64,000 nt of DNA from Fredericiella sp038205395. Its GTDB lineage: Bacteria; Chloroflexota; Anaerolineae; Caldilineales; Caldilineaceae. The DNA lies in contig JBBRBX010000007.1 of the NCBI GenBank assembly GCA_038205395.1, positions 1-64,000 on the forward strand, written 5' to 3'. Below the pieces are notes generated by a model. It had not been told where the DNA came from. It searched no databases and saw only the letters and a program-made list of their open reading frames with translations. The translations under genes and the position numbers were made by a program. Shown one piece after another: positions 41,439-50,086 of the stretch (position 1 is its first letter; each line of letters starts with the position of its first letter).

Positions 41439-43034
41439 ATGCAGCCGACAAGCCAACGGCAGCACAATGTACTGGCAGTCGTCGCTCTAGCCGCCGCTAT
41501 CGCTGCGACAATGCTGTTTTTTACCTTGCAGACAGCCGCCGCCAAAGGCAGTCAGGAAATGCAACAGGATTACCAACCTGCCCACAATGGTGGTGAAGAC
41601 GGGGAAGGTGCCAAAGGCGACAAAAACAAAGTGGTGGGCAGCGTCCTGACCACACCATCCACTGGTTTTATCGGCGATTGGGTCGTATTGGAAGCGCGCA
41701 GCGCAGTGACGGTCGTCGTCACCGCCCAAACCGAAGTCAGCGATTTTGACGGTGTGCCGCCTGCAGCCGGCGTCTGGGTGGAAGCCAAAGGGCAGCGCCA
41801 ACCGGACGGCACGCTGTTGGCCAAGCGGCTGCGCCCTAACGAATTTGAGGCGGGCGAGTTAGTAGTGCGCCTCACCTCGTCTGCCGTACTCACCGACGTC
41901 CTCACCGAACCGCGCTATCAAAAGTACAAATTGAGTGAACTCGCCTCTCTCCTGGCTTCGGCTGCCATTTATCGGCTGAATATAGGTGAAGAAGGCAAAG
42001 AAGAGGAGGCCGCCGGCGCACTTCAAAGCGACCCCAATGTCAAGTGGGCGGAGGTCAACTATGTCAGCGAAATTCCCTCCGATCCACAGGGCGACCCCTA
42101 TCGCACTTGGAAGTGGGGCAGCAGCGATGCGTCGGGTTATATCAACCAGACGGCTTTCCAGCAAGTAAACCTCGCCCCTGCCCACGCCTACTATAGGGGT
42201 GATGGAGTGACGGTCGCTGTGCTCGACACGGGCATTGATGCCGGCCATCCTGTCTTTGCCGGCCGTTTGCTGCCAGGTCGCGACCTGGTAAACGACGATA
42301 CTATTCCGCAGGATGGGCCGGAGGCCGGCCAGGCGGGCGGCGCAGCAGAGGGTCACGGCACCCACGTCAGCGGCATTATTGCGCAGGTTGCCCCGCACAG
42401 TACGCTTCTGCCCATTCGCGTGCTGGATGTAGACGGGCGCGGAAGCACGTATATATTGGCCTATGCCATCGAGTGGGCGGTGGACAACCACGCTGACGTC
42501 ATCAACTTAAGTCTTGGCTCCGACTTCGACTCCAATGTGCTGGCTGATGCCATCGCGCAGGCGCAGCAGCGCGGCGTACTGATCGTAGCGGCAGCAGGCA
42601 ACGACAATGCCGAGACGCCGCAGTATCCGGCAGCCTACCCAGGCGTCATAGGGGTGACGGCAGTCGATGCCGGCAATCACAAAGCTGATTTTGCCAACTA
42701 TGGCGAAAGTTGGGTTGATCTCGCCGCTCCCGGTGTGGGAATCACCTCCACCGTGCCGGTTTCGCTCTCAATTCTCTATGCCACCTGGAGCGGTACATCC
42801 ATGTCAACACCCTTTGTGACAGGCGCAGCGGCACTGGCGCGGCAAAAGCTGCCGGCAGCCAGTCCAGCCGAGCTGGCGCAGATGCTGGTCGATACAGGAA
42901 CTGACCCAAACCAGCTCAACCATGAATATGCCGGCAAGTTGGGACGGCTGCTGAACATCGGCGCCGCGCTGGTTCCCAGCCAGCCGGTTGCGGACGCCAA
43001 ATTGTATCTACCCGTGCTGCTGACGCAGCGCTGA
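41439..43034 (+). CDS. Secreted subtilisin-like (S8) protease with N-terminal DUF5666-like module
   Basis: A 531-residue exported enzyme. It has a signal peptide (about 1-38, hydrophobic LAVVALAAAIAATMLFF) and one DUF5666-like beta module (about 65-130: GSVLTTPSTGFIGDWVVLEA, then GVWVEAKGQRQPDGTLLAKR). An inhibitor-like prodomain follows, then the peptidase S8 domain with catalytic Asp263 (VLDTGID), His306 (EGHGTHVSG), the oxyanion Asn in AAAGNDN and Ser454 (GTSMSTPF). The C-terminus ends in KLYLPVLLTQR. GAGGAGG precedes ATG 41439. The module is of the same kind as the six repeats of the protein encoded next, which suggests assembly or regulation between the two. Confidence 0.92.
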   Translation: MQPTSQRQHNVLAVVALAAAIAATMLFFTLQTAAAKGSQEMQQDYQPAHNGGEDGEGAKGDKNKVVGSVLTTPSTGFIGDWVVLEARSAVTVVVTAQTEVSDFDGVPPAAGVWVEAKGQRQPDGTLLAKRLRPNEFEAGELVVRLTSSAVLTDVLTEPRYQKYKLSELASLLASAAIYRLNIGEEGKEEEAAGALQSDPNVKWAEVNYVSEIPSDPQGDPYRTWKWGSSDASGYINQTAFQQVNLAPAHAYYRGDGVTVAVLDTGIDAGHPVFAGRLLPGRDLVNDDTIPQDGPEAGQAGGAAEGHGTHVSGIIAQVAPHSTLLPIRVLDVDGRGSTYILAYAIEWAVDNHADVINLSLGSDFDSNVLADAIAQAQQRGVLIVAAAGNDNAETPQYPAAYPGVIGVTAVDAGNHKADFANYGESWVDLAAPGVGITSTVPVSLSILYATWSGTSMSTPFVTGAAALARQKLPAASPAELAQMLVDTGTDPNQLNHEYAGKLGRLLNIGAALVPSQPVADAKLYLPVLLTQR

Positions 43035-43102
43035 TTTTCCGATTGCGGTCGAATCAAGAGTCCGATGTATTTTTTGCCCTCCTTTCCTCCTCTTATAGAG
43101 CA

Positions 43103-43125
43103 GCAGCGCCAAAGGCAGGCGCTGC
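43103..43125 (+). terminator. Hairpin between subtilase and repeat-protein genes
   Basis: GCAGCGCC (43103-43110) and GGCGCTGC (43118-43125), an 8-bp perfect stem with a 7-nt loop. There is no T-run, so partial termination or mRNA processing is likelier than a full stop. Confidence 0.45.
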
Positions 43126-43176
43126 GCCGCAACTTAAGAGCAACAGTAGCGCCCAAAATTCAGGAGGATTGGAACC

Positions 43177-44814
43177 ATGAAGGAATCGACACGAGGCTTA
43201 CGCGGGTGGCAGATGCTGTTGACCGCGCTGATCGGCGGTGTTTTGCTGCCGCTGTTCGGCATGAGTGTGCACGCCAGTGCGGCTGCGCTTCCTGGCGCAG
43301 CACAGCAGACAGACAGCTCCGACCAAGTCGGTGGGGATGGCGAAGGCAGTAAGGTTTATGGACTGATTGAAGTCATGCCGGAAGGTGCATTGGTCGGCGA
43401 ATGGACAATTGGCGGCAAGCAGTACACCACCGTGGCACAGACACAGTTTAACCAGAGCGAGGGGGAATTTGCTGTGGGCGTCTGCGTCAAAGTCAACCTT
43501 AAACCCGACCAGGTGACAGTACGCGAACTGGACAGTGAGCCTGCCCGTGACTGCAACAGTGGTGGCGGTAACGGCGGTGGGGACAACGGTGGCGACAAAG
43601 AAGGGCGCGAAATCAAAGGCCTGGTCGAGGCCATGCCTACGGGCAGCTTGATCGGCCAGTGGACAATCGCCGGCGGCGTCTATACCGTTACGGAGCAGAC
43701 GGAAATCAAACAGAAGTATGGCCCGATTGAAGTCGGCGTTTGCGTGCAGGTAAAGCTGACACAAGATGACAGCACCGTGCGCGAGCTGCAATCCAAGCGT
43801 GAGATGAACTGCAAAGAAGATGATGACAACGATGGCGAAGATCAGCATGAAGGCAAAGGCGAACTGTACGCCAGGCTGGTCAGCTTCCCGCCGGCCTTGA
43901 TCGGCGAATGGGTGGTCGGCAGCCTCACGTTTCAGGCCGATGCCGCCACGGAATTTGACCAAGAGCGCGGCGCATTTACAGTAGGAGAATTTGTCAAGGT
44001 CGAGTTTGTGATTCAGCAGGACGGAACTTTCCTGGCCAAAGAGATTAGAAGCGTCAACACGAAGCATGATGACGAAGACGGTGAGCATGGCGACCGTGAC
44101 ATGACGCACGATGGCAAAGCTTTTGGCGTCATCGACAGCGTAGCCGATGGCGGCTTGGGTGTGTGGCAGATAGGCGGCATCTCGTACACTGTCACCGCCA
44201 CCACCGAACTGAACGCCAAGAATGGTGCGCTGGTGGCCGGCCAGAATGTCAAGGTGGAATATCTGGTCGATGCTGAAGGCAGCCGCATTGCCAAGGAAAT
44301 CAAGTCCATGCCTCCTACAGCCGGCGACCCGCAAGGGCTGCTCAAGCTGGTCGGCTTTGTTGATGCCATGCCCAGCGATGGCTTCAGCGGTGAGTGGTCA
44401 ATTGGCGGTGTGATCTTCCAAGCAGACGCAAACAGCAAGTTTGAAGAAGAAAACGGCTTGCTGGACGTGGGGGTCTTTGTCGAAGTCAAGTACTTCATGG
44501 AAGGCGACACGCGCCGCATTGTCGAACTGGAGACGCACGTGCTGCCAGGCGGCGGTGACGACGACCACATCGGCAAGATCGAGCGGATGGACGACAGCAT
44601 GGCTGCGGCAGCCGCCGGCGTGGCAGCGGCTAGCTGGCGCATCGGCAGTCGCGACTACACGGTGAGCGACGCCACCCTCGTGGGGGCCAATGTAACCGCC
44701 GACAGCACTGTCTTGGTCAACAGCTATACGGCAGCAGACGGCGCACAGGTAGCGACTCGTATCAGCAGCGTGACGTTGACGACCACGCTCTTCCTGCCGG
44801 CAGCGCTGAAATAA
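43177..44814 (+). CDS. Secreted protein of six DUF5666-like beta repeats
   Basis: A 545-residue exported protein with a signal peptide (about 1-35). Six tandem modules of about 65-80 residues follow. Each has the pattern hydrophobic-G-x-[IV]-[ED]-x-[MP], a [GE]-x-W-x-[IV]-G core, an [YF]-x-x-x-x-x-T strand and a [VI]-G-x-x-V-x-V strand (examples: LVGEWTIGGKQYT, LIGQWTIAGGVYT, LIGEWVVGSLTFQ, GLGVWQIGGISYT, FSGEWSIGGVIFQ). Linkers are acidic and Gly/Asp-rich (about 120-135, 205-220, 295-310), which could bind calcium. The C-terminus ends LTTTLFLPAALK. It has no catalytic motif, so a structural, adhesive or protease-regulating role fits best. It shares its module with the subtilase encoded just upstream. 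Confidence 0.85.
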   Translation: MKESTRGLRGWQMLLTALIGGVLLPLFGMSVHASAAALPGAAQQTDSSDQVGGDGEGSKVYGLIEVMPEGALVGEWTIGGKQYTTVAQTQFNQSEGEFAVGVCVKVNLKPDQVTVRELDSEPARDCNSGGGNGGGDNGGDKEGREIKGLVEAMPTGSLIGQWTIAGGVYTVTEQTEIKQKYGPIEVGVCVQVKLTQDDSTVRELQSKREMNCKEDDDNDGEDQHEGKGELYARLVSFPPALIGEWVVGSLTFQADAATEFDQERGAFTVGEFVKVEFVIQQDGTFLAKEIRSVNTKHDDEDGEHGDRDMTHDGKAFGVIDSVADGGLGVWQIGGISYTVTATTELNAKNGALVAGQNVKVEYLVDAEGSRIAKEIKSMPPTAGDPQGLLKLVGFVDAMPSDGFSGEWSIGGVIFQADANSKFEEENGLLDVGVFVEVKYFMEGDTRRIVELETHVLPGGGDDDHIGKIERMDDSMAAAAAGVAAASWRIGSRDYTVSDATLVGANVTADSTVLVNSYTAADGAQVATRISSVTLTTTLFLPAALK

Positions 44815-44840
44815 AAGCTGGTTCGCAGACGACTTTCGTC

Positions 44841-44873
44841 AGACACCGAGTTTCACTGTGAAGCTCGGTGTCT
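44841..44873 (+). terminator. Rho-independent terminator closing the sigma/CHAT operon
   Basis: AGACACCGAG (44841-44850) and CTCGGTGTCT (44864-44873), extended inward by TTCAC/GTGAA for a 16-bp stem, then a T-rich run (44872-44886). It lies 26 nt past the stop codon. Its core is the same as in the hairpin at 17943-17983. Confidence 0.85.
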
Positions 44874-45045
44874 TTTATTTTATTTGACGTTTTGATCGCA
44901 CTTGCGGCCAGTGAGGGTTGTCAGGAATCAGCCGTTTTGTTTGCACGATTGCGGAAGCGTGGGGTATCCTGGGGAGAATGGCCCGCCAGCCGGATTATAG
45001 GGTGGGCTTGTCCAATCATACGAATTTTGGAATGGCGAGAGTTGG

Positions 45046-47484
45046 ATGCCCTTGACTGCTTTATTTCTTTGCGTCACCGTGCTGGCCTTGGCAGGACCTG
45101 CTTTATGGCTGCTGCGCCCCCACCGTTCCCGTTGGTTTGCCTGGCTTGCCGCCGCCCCGCCCGCAGCTGTGGCTGGATGGCTGCTGTGGCAGGCGCCCGC
45201 CATTGTGCAAGGCCAGACGCTAGTCGAAAATTATGCCTGGGCGCCTGACCTGGGGCTAGCGTTGTCGCTGCGCCTGGATGGGCTTTCGCTCCTCTTTGCT
45301 CTGATCGTGACGGGCATTGGCGCCTGCATTGCCTTCTACACCCACTACTACTATGAACATGACGAGCAGCAAGGCTATTTCTACCTGCTGCTTTTCTTCT
45401 TTATGGCCAGCATGTTGGGTCTTGTGCTGGCCAACCACCTGTTGCTGCTCTACATCTTCTGGGAAGGCACCAGCATTTCCTCTTACCTGCTGATTGCCTT
45501 CAAGAGTGGCTACAAGGGAGCGGTCGAGGGCGCACGGCGAGCCTTGATCGTCACAACTGTAGGCGGGCTGGCGATGCTGGCAGGAATGCTGTTATTGGGG
45601 CAAACGGCAGGCACTTATCAAATTGATGAAATCCTGGCGCAGCCTGGCTTGATCAATATGCCCGTCTTCCCGTGGGTGCTGGGGCTGCTGCTGCTCGGTG
45701 CATTTACAAAGTCGGCGCAGTGGCCGTTTCACTTTTGGCTGCCGGGCGCAATGGCAGCGCCTACACCCGCCAGCGCCTACCTTCATTCAGCGACCATGGT
45801 CAAAGCAGGCGTCTATTTGCTGGCGCGGCTGCATCCTACCTTTGCCTTATCGCCCCTGTGGTTCTGGCCGCTGTTCGTCATCGGCGGCATCACGATGGTG
45901 CTGGGCGCCGTAAGCGCCATCCGCTACCGCGACATGAAAGCAATCCTGGCCTACACCACAATCAGCGCGCTGGGAACAATGGTGATGCTGCTCGCCTTTG
46001 GCCAGGCCGAGGCAATGCTGATCGTGACGGTGACAATTGCAGCGCACGCTTTATACAAGGCGCCTTTGTTCCTGATAGCCGGCATCGTCGATCATTCTAT
46101 GGGTACGCGCGACCTGCGCCGGCTGGCGGGCTTATGGCGCACGCTGCCCTGGGTGGCGGTAGCGGCTATTTTAGCCGGGCTGTCGATGGCGGGCGTACCA
46201 CCAACCTGGAATTTTTTGGCCAAAGAACTGCTGCTTGACGAATTCTACCACCTTTGGACACATGGGGAAGCAATGGCCAATGCGACGCTGCTCGGCGCTG
46301 TCGGGCTGGTCGCCTCATTGGTGATGGCAGTGGCCGGCGCGGCGGCCATTTTTACGCTGCTGTGGGAGGGATTCCTGCGCGCTAAAGCGGACGATCCTCA
46401 TCCGGCACAGCTTCAGCATAGACCACCCTTTGGCTTTGTGCTGGCCCCGCTGCTGCTCGCTATGTTTGGCGCATTGACGGCGCTGGGCATCGGCTTTTTC
46501 CAGCCGCTGCTCGCTGCGGCGGCGGGGGCGATTGCCGGTGCGCCGGTGGATAAGACGCTCAAGCTGTGGCACGGCTGGACACCGGTGATGATCATGAGCC
46601 TGAGTGTGCTTGCCGTCGGAATGCTGCTGGTCGTGGTGCGCCGTTTTCTGCGCGCCGGGCTGGAGACAACACCGCCCTGGCTCAATGGCGTCCATCTTTA
46701 CGACCGCACGATCGACATCATCTACGGTTTTGCGTATCGGCTGACCAAACTGGTGCAAGGCGGGCCGATGGCGCCGCAGGCGGCAGTGACGCTGATGGCA
46801 GGCATAGGCGTTGTGCTGCTGGCTTTTTGGCAGGTGGACTGGGGTGCGCTGCCGGCATTTGGCAGTGAGCCGCCGCTGCCACTGGAATTTCTCATTATGG
46901 GTGTCGCCGCAGTGGCTGCCGCGGCGACGGTTCGCGCCGTTTCACGCTTGAGCGCCATCATCAGCCTGGGCGTCGTAGGCATCGCCGTCACCCTGCTCTT
47001 TGTCTTCTACAGCGCCCCAGACCTGGCGTTGACGCAGCTCCTGATTGAGGTGCTGACCGTGATCCTGCTGGTGCTGGTCTTTTTCCGCGTACAGCCCGAC
47101 AAGCCGTTGGTCGATACACGTCGCCCGCTGCGCTGGGCCATTGCGGCAGGCATGGGGCTGTTCGGCATGGGGGTTGTGCTGGCCAGCCAGTTTTATCAGG
47201 TAGGGCCAAGCATCAGCCCCTACTTCCTCGCCAATTCCTTGCCATTGGGCCAGGGCGGCAATGTCGTCAATGTTATCTTGGTGGACTTTCGCGGCTATGA
47301 CACACTGGGCGAGATTACGGTGCTGGGGCTGGCAGCGCTGGGCGGCTATGCCGTGCTGCGCAGCCCGCAGTTACACGCCCTGCGGCGGCAGTTAAACCGC
47401 CGCCTGCAAGGGCTGATGGGCAGCGACCAACCAGCGCCAAGCGCGCCCGTGGAGCCGCAAACGATGGGAGTGAGCGATGACTGA
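45046..47484 (+). CDS. mrpA: Na+/H+ antiporter Mrp subunit A
   Basis: An 812-residue inner-membrane protein, the usual length for MrpA (about 800). The NuoL-like part has the proton-path Glu in YIFWEGTSISSYLLIAFK and the Lys/His-bearing segment GAFTKSAQWPFHFWLP followed by HSATMVKAGVYLLARLHP. The C-terminal part carries the MrpB-like domains (VGIAVTLLFVFYSAPDLALT, then VNVILVDFRGYDTLGEITVL), which means a full fused subunit A. The seven-gene order mrpABCDEFG is complete here with overlaps, so this is a group 1 Mrp complex. It expels Na+ and keeps pH balance using the proton motive force. Confidence 0.96.
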   Translation: MPLTALFLCVTVLALAGPALWLLRPHRSRWFAWLAAAPPAAVAGWLLWQAPAIVQGQTLVENYAWAPDLGLALSLRLDGLSLLFALIVTGIGACIAFYTHYYYEHDEQQGYFYLLLFFFMASMLGLVLANHLLLLYIFWEGTSISSYLLIAFKSGYKGAVEGARRALIVTTVGGLAMLAGMLLLGQTAGTYQIDEILAQPGLINMPVFPWVLGLLLLGAFTKSAQWPFHFWLPGAMAAPTPASAYLHSATMVKAGVYLLARLHPTFALSPLWFWPLFVIGGITMVLGAVSAIRYRDMKAILAYTTISALGTMVMLLAFGQAEAMLIVTVTIAAHALYKAPLFLIAGIVDHSMGTRDLRRLAGLWRTLPWVAVAAILAGLSMAGVPPTWNFLAKELLLDEFYHLWTHGEAMANATLLGAVGLVASLVMAVAGAAAIFTLLWEGFLRAKADDPHPAQLQHRPPFGFVLAPLLLAMFGALTALGIGFFQPLLAAAAGAIAGAPVDKTLKLWHGWTPVMIMSLSVLAVGMLLVVVRRFLRAGLETTPPWLNGVHLYDRTIDIIYGFAYRLTKLVQGGPMAPQAAVTLMAGIGVVLLAFWQVDWGALPAFGSEPPLPLEFLIMGVAAVAAAATVRAVSRLSAIISLGVVGIAVTLLFVFYSAPDLALTQLLIEVLTVILLVLVFFRVQPDKPLVDTRRPLRWAIAAGMGLFGMGVVLASQFYQVGPSISPYFLANSLPLGQGGNVVNVILVDFRGYDTLGEITVLGLAALGGYAVLRSPQLHALRRQLNRRLQGLMGSDQPAPSAPVEPQTMGVSDD

Positions 47485-47932
47485 AATCTATCTGCGCCTG
47501 GTCGACCTGATTCTGACGCCCGTGCTGGGGATGCTGGCCATCATGCTTTTCTTGCGCGGGCACGATTATCCCGGCGGTGGTTTTATCGCCGGATTGAGTG
47601 TGGCCGCCGCCATCGTTCTACATATCCTTGCGCGTGGGGCGCCCGAAGTACGCAATCGTATCGGGCGCTATCTTCTGCCGCTGACGGGGGGAGGGCTGCT
47701 GATTGCCGTCACGGCTGCACTGATTGGGCTATATGGAGGCACTTTTTTCAAGGGGATGTGGACAAAATTGTACTTGGGCGGTATGGAGCTAAAGCTGGGT
47801 ACGCCTCAACTGTTTGATTTGGGTGTCATGCTGGTAGTGGTAGGCATGACGACCACCTATCTGCTTAACCTTAGCCAACAGGGTGATGTGCAGGAAGACG
47901 AAGACGAAGACAATTGGGAGGGGGTGGCCTAG
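47477..47932 (+). CDS. mrpB: Na+/H+ antiporter Mrp subunit B
   Basis: A 151-residue membrane protein with four hydrophobic segments. Family signatures are LILTPVLGMLAIMLFLRGHD, PGGGFIAGLSVAAAIVLHIL and GTPQLFDLGVMLVVVGMTTT. It overlaps mrpA by 8 nt and is followed by mrpC, whose GTG start shares the last base of its stop. The C-terminal tail is short and acidic. It is an essential part of the Mrp complex. Confidence 0.95.
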   Translation: MTEIYLRLVDLILTPVLGMLAIMLFLRGHDYPGGGFIAGLSVAAAIVLHILARGAPEVRNRIGRYLLPLTGGGLLIAVTAALIGLYGGTFFKGMWTKLYLGGMELKLGTPQLFDLGVMLVVVGMTTTYLLNLSQQGDVQEDEDEDNWEGVA

Positions 47933-48489
47933 TGACAGTGACGGCATGGCTTCTGGCTGTCCTGGTGGGGGTTCTATTCGCCTGCGGCGCCCTTTTGATC
48001 TTGCAGCGTGGGCAGATCAAGGTCGTATTAGGGCTGGCGCTGTTTACCCATGCAATCAATCTCGCCCTATTTGGCGCTGGTGCGCTCCAACATGGGGCGC
48101 CGCCGATTCTGCCGCATGAGGAGAATGTGGCCGAACTCTTGGCGACACGCACCTTTGCCGATCCGCTGCCACAGGCGCTGATACTCACCGCTATCGTCAT
48201 CAGCTTTGGCGTAACCGCCTTTTTGGTGGTGCTGGTCAGCCGTCGCGATGCATTGACGGGAGGCGATTTAGCTCCCGGTGAGTTGGCGACGGTGATGAGT
48301 GCAGCCGACCCCTTTATGTTGGGATCCGGGCTGCTGGGTGCAGGGCCGGACGCCTATCACGAAGCGGCGGACGATTACGACATTTTTCAATACGAATTTG
48401 ATGAAGTATATGACCGGCCCGAAGCAGAGGCGGAAGTAGCGCATGAAGAAATACCGGGAAGTGTAGGGGATGATGACACTCTCGCCTAA
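47932..48489 (+). CDS. mrpC: Na+/H+ antiporter Mrp subunit C with long acidic C-terminal tail
   Basis: A 185-residue NuoK-like subunit. Three membrane segments fill residues 4-104: FACGALLILQRGQIKVVLGL, FTHAINLALFGAG and DPLPQALILTAIVISFG. Usual MrpC length is near 110-125 residues; here about 75 extra residues follow, rich in Asp, Glu and Tyr (DDYDIFQYEFDEVYDRPEAE). The tail should face the cytoplasm and is not seen in textbook MrpC. The start is GTG 47932, which shares a base with the mrpB stop codon, with GGAGGGGG upstream. It overlaps mrpD by 20 nt. Confidence 0.9.
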   Translation: MTVTAWLLAVLVGVLFACGALLILQRGQIKVVLGLALFTHAINLALFGAGALQHGAPPILPHEENVAELLATRTFADPLPQALILTAIVISFGVTAFLVVLVSRRDALTGGDLAPGELATVMSAADPFMLGSGLLGAGPDAYHEAADDYDIFQYEFDEVYDRPEAEAEVAHEEIPGSVGDDDTLA

Positions 48490-50086
48490 CATATTAGCTT
48501 TGCCGGTCGCCATACCGTTGGCTTTTGCTACGTTGGCAATCGTTGCGCTGCTGCTGCGCCCCCCCTTTTACGTGCGTGTACAGCGGGTGCTGGCCGCGGT
48601 AGCGGTTGTGCTCAATTTTTTGGTGGCGCTGCTGGTTCTGGCCTACACCCTGAGCGCCGGGCGGCTGGTGCTGCAAGTAGGGACGTGGCCGGCGCCCTAT
48701 GGTATTACGGTCTATGCCGATGCCTTGACCGGCATCATGCTCACATCCGGTGGGCTGCTGGCGCTGCTGGTCATGCCTTATGCTATGGCCAGCCTCAATC
48801 CGCGCCGCGAGCGGCTGGGCTATTACCCAATGGCGCTGCTGCTGCTGATGGGGATGAACGGGGCCTTTATTACCGGCGATCTGTTCAACCTCTACGTTTT
48901 TTATGAAGTGCTGCTGATGTCCAGCTTCGTGCTGCTGGCGCTGGGGGGCACGCCCAGCCAGATCAATGCCGCCATTCGCTACCTGGTGCTCAACATCATG
49001 GGGTCAATGATGCTGCTGCTGGGCGCCGGGCTGACCTACGGCATGTTGGGCACGCTGAACATGGCGCAAATTGCCCAGCGTATGACTGATGCGCCGTCAA
49101 CCGTCGAAACCTTGATCGCCGGACTGCTGCTGATTGCCTTTGCCGGCAAAGCAGCCATGTTCCCCTTCTTCTTCTGGCTGCCCAGCAGCTATCACACGCC
49201 GCATCCGGCCGTTACGGCGCTGTTTAGCGGCGTACTGACCAAAGTAGGCGTCTACTCGCTCTTTCGCACCTTTCCACTTTTCTTTCCCAACCTGCTGGTG
49301 GCGTGGCAGCCGCTTTTCTTCGGCATGGCGGCGCTGACAATGGTAATCGGCGTGCTGGGTGCATTTGCACAGCCGACAATCCGCCGCCTGCTCAGCTTCC
49401 ACATCATCAGCCAGATTGGCTATATGCTGATGGGGCTGGGGGTGGCGCTTAGCCCCAGCCCCTATGGGGTTGGCTTTGGGCTGGCGCTGGCAATCCTCTT
49501 TGTCGTGCACAACCAGTTGGTAAAGACCGCGCTGCTGATGGGCGGCGGCCACATCGAATTGGAGACCGGCACGGGTAAGCTGAGTGAATTAGGGGGGCTG
49601 GCCGCCACAAAACCGGTGCGGGCTGCGATCTTCTTCGTGGCAGCTTTTGCGCTGGCCGGCTTTCCCCCCACCAGCGGCTTTGTAGCCAAGCTGGGGCTGC
49701 TGCAGGCCACCTTTGCCACCCACAACTACTGGATCGCCGGCGTCAGCCTGGCAGTGAGCGTGCTGACCACCATGAGTATGATCCGGCTGTGGCAGTATCT
49801 CTTCTGGGGCAAGCCCAAACGCACCTATGCGCCGCGCCCGCATCTGGAGCAGCCCAGCATCAACTTTATGCTGGTAACTCCCGCCGCCATTTTGGTGACG
49901 CTGAGTCTGCTGTTGGGAATTTTTGCCCAACCGGTCTTGCAGGTGGCGCAGGTGGCGGCGGCGCAAGCCATCGATCGCCAGGGCTATATCAATGCTGTCG
50001 CCCCGCAGGAGTTAGGCCCGTCTTTGGTTCAAGAAAACACCTATGCAGGCAGCCTGCCAAGCGAGCAGGGAGGGGAACTGCCATGA
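48470..50086 (+). CDS. mrpD: Na+/H+ antiporter Mrp subunit D
   Basis: A 538-residue NuoL/M-like membrane subunit with about 14 hydrophobic segments. The key Glu is in NLYVFYEVLLMSSFVLLAL, and the Lys of the discontinuous helix is in FAGKAAMFPFFFWLP, with HTPHPAVTALFSGVLTKVGV after it. Subunit D with A forms the ion path. It overlaps mrpC at its 5' end and mrpE by 4 nt at its 3' end. The length is slightly above the usual 490-500, with the extra residues in the C-terminal tail. Confidence 0.95.
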   Translation: MMTLSPNILALPVAIPLAFATLAIVALLLRPPFYVRVQRVLAAVAVVLNFLVALLVLAYTLSAGRLVLQVGTWPAPYGITVYADALTGIMLTSGGLLALLVMPYAMASLNPRRERLGYYPMALLLLMGMNGAFITGDLFNLYVFYEVLLMSSFVLLALGGTPSQINAAIRYLVLNIMGSMMLLLGAGLTYGMLGTLNMAQIAQRMTDAPSTVETLIAGLLLIAFAGKAAMFPFFFWLPSSYHTPHPAVTALFSGVLTKVGVYSLFRTFPLFFPNLLVAWQPLFFGMAALTMVIGVLGAFAQPTIRRLLSFHIISQIGYMLMGLGVALSPSPYGVGFGLALAILFVVHNQLVKTALLMGGGHIELETGTGKLSELGGLAATKPVRAAIFFVAAFALAGFPPTSGFVAKLGLLQATFATHNYWIAGVSLAVSVLTTMSMIRLWQYLFWGKPKRTYAPRPHLEQPSINFMLVTPAAILVTLSLLLGIFAQPVLQVAQVAAAQAIDRQGYINAVAPQELGPSLVQENTYAGSLPSEQGGELP

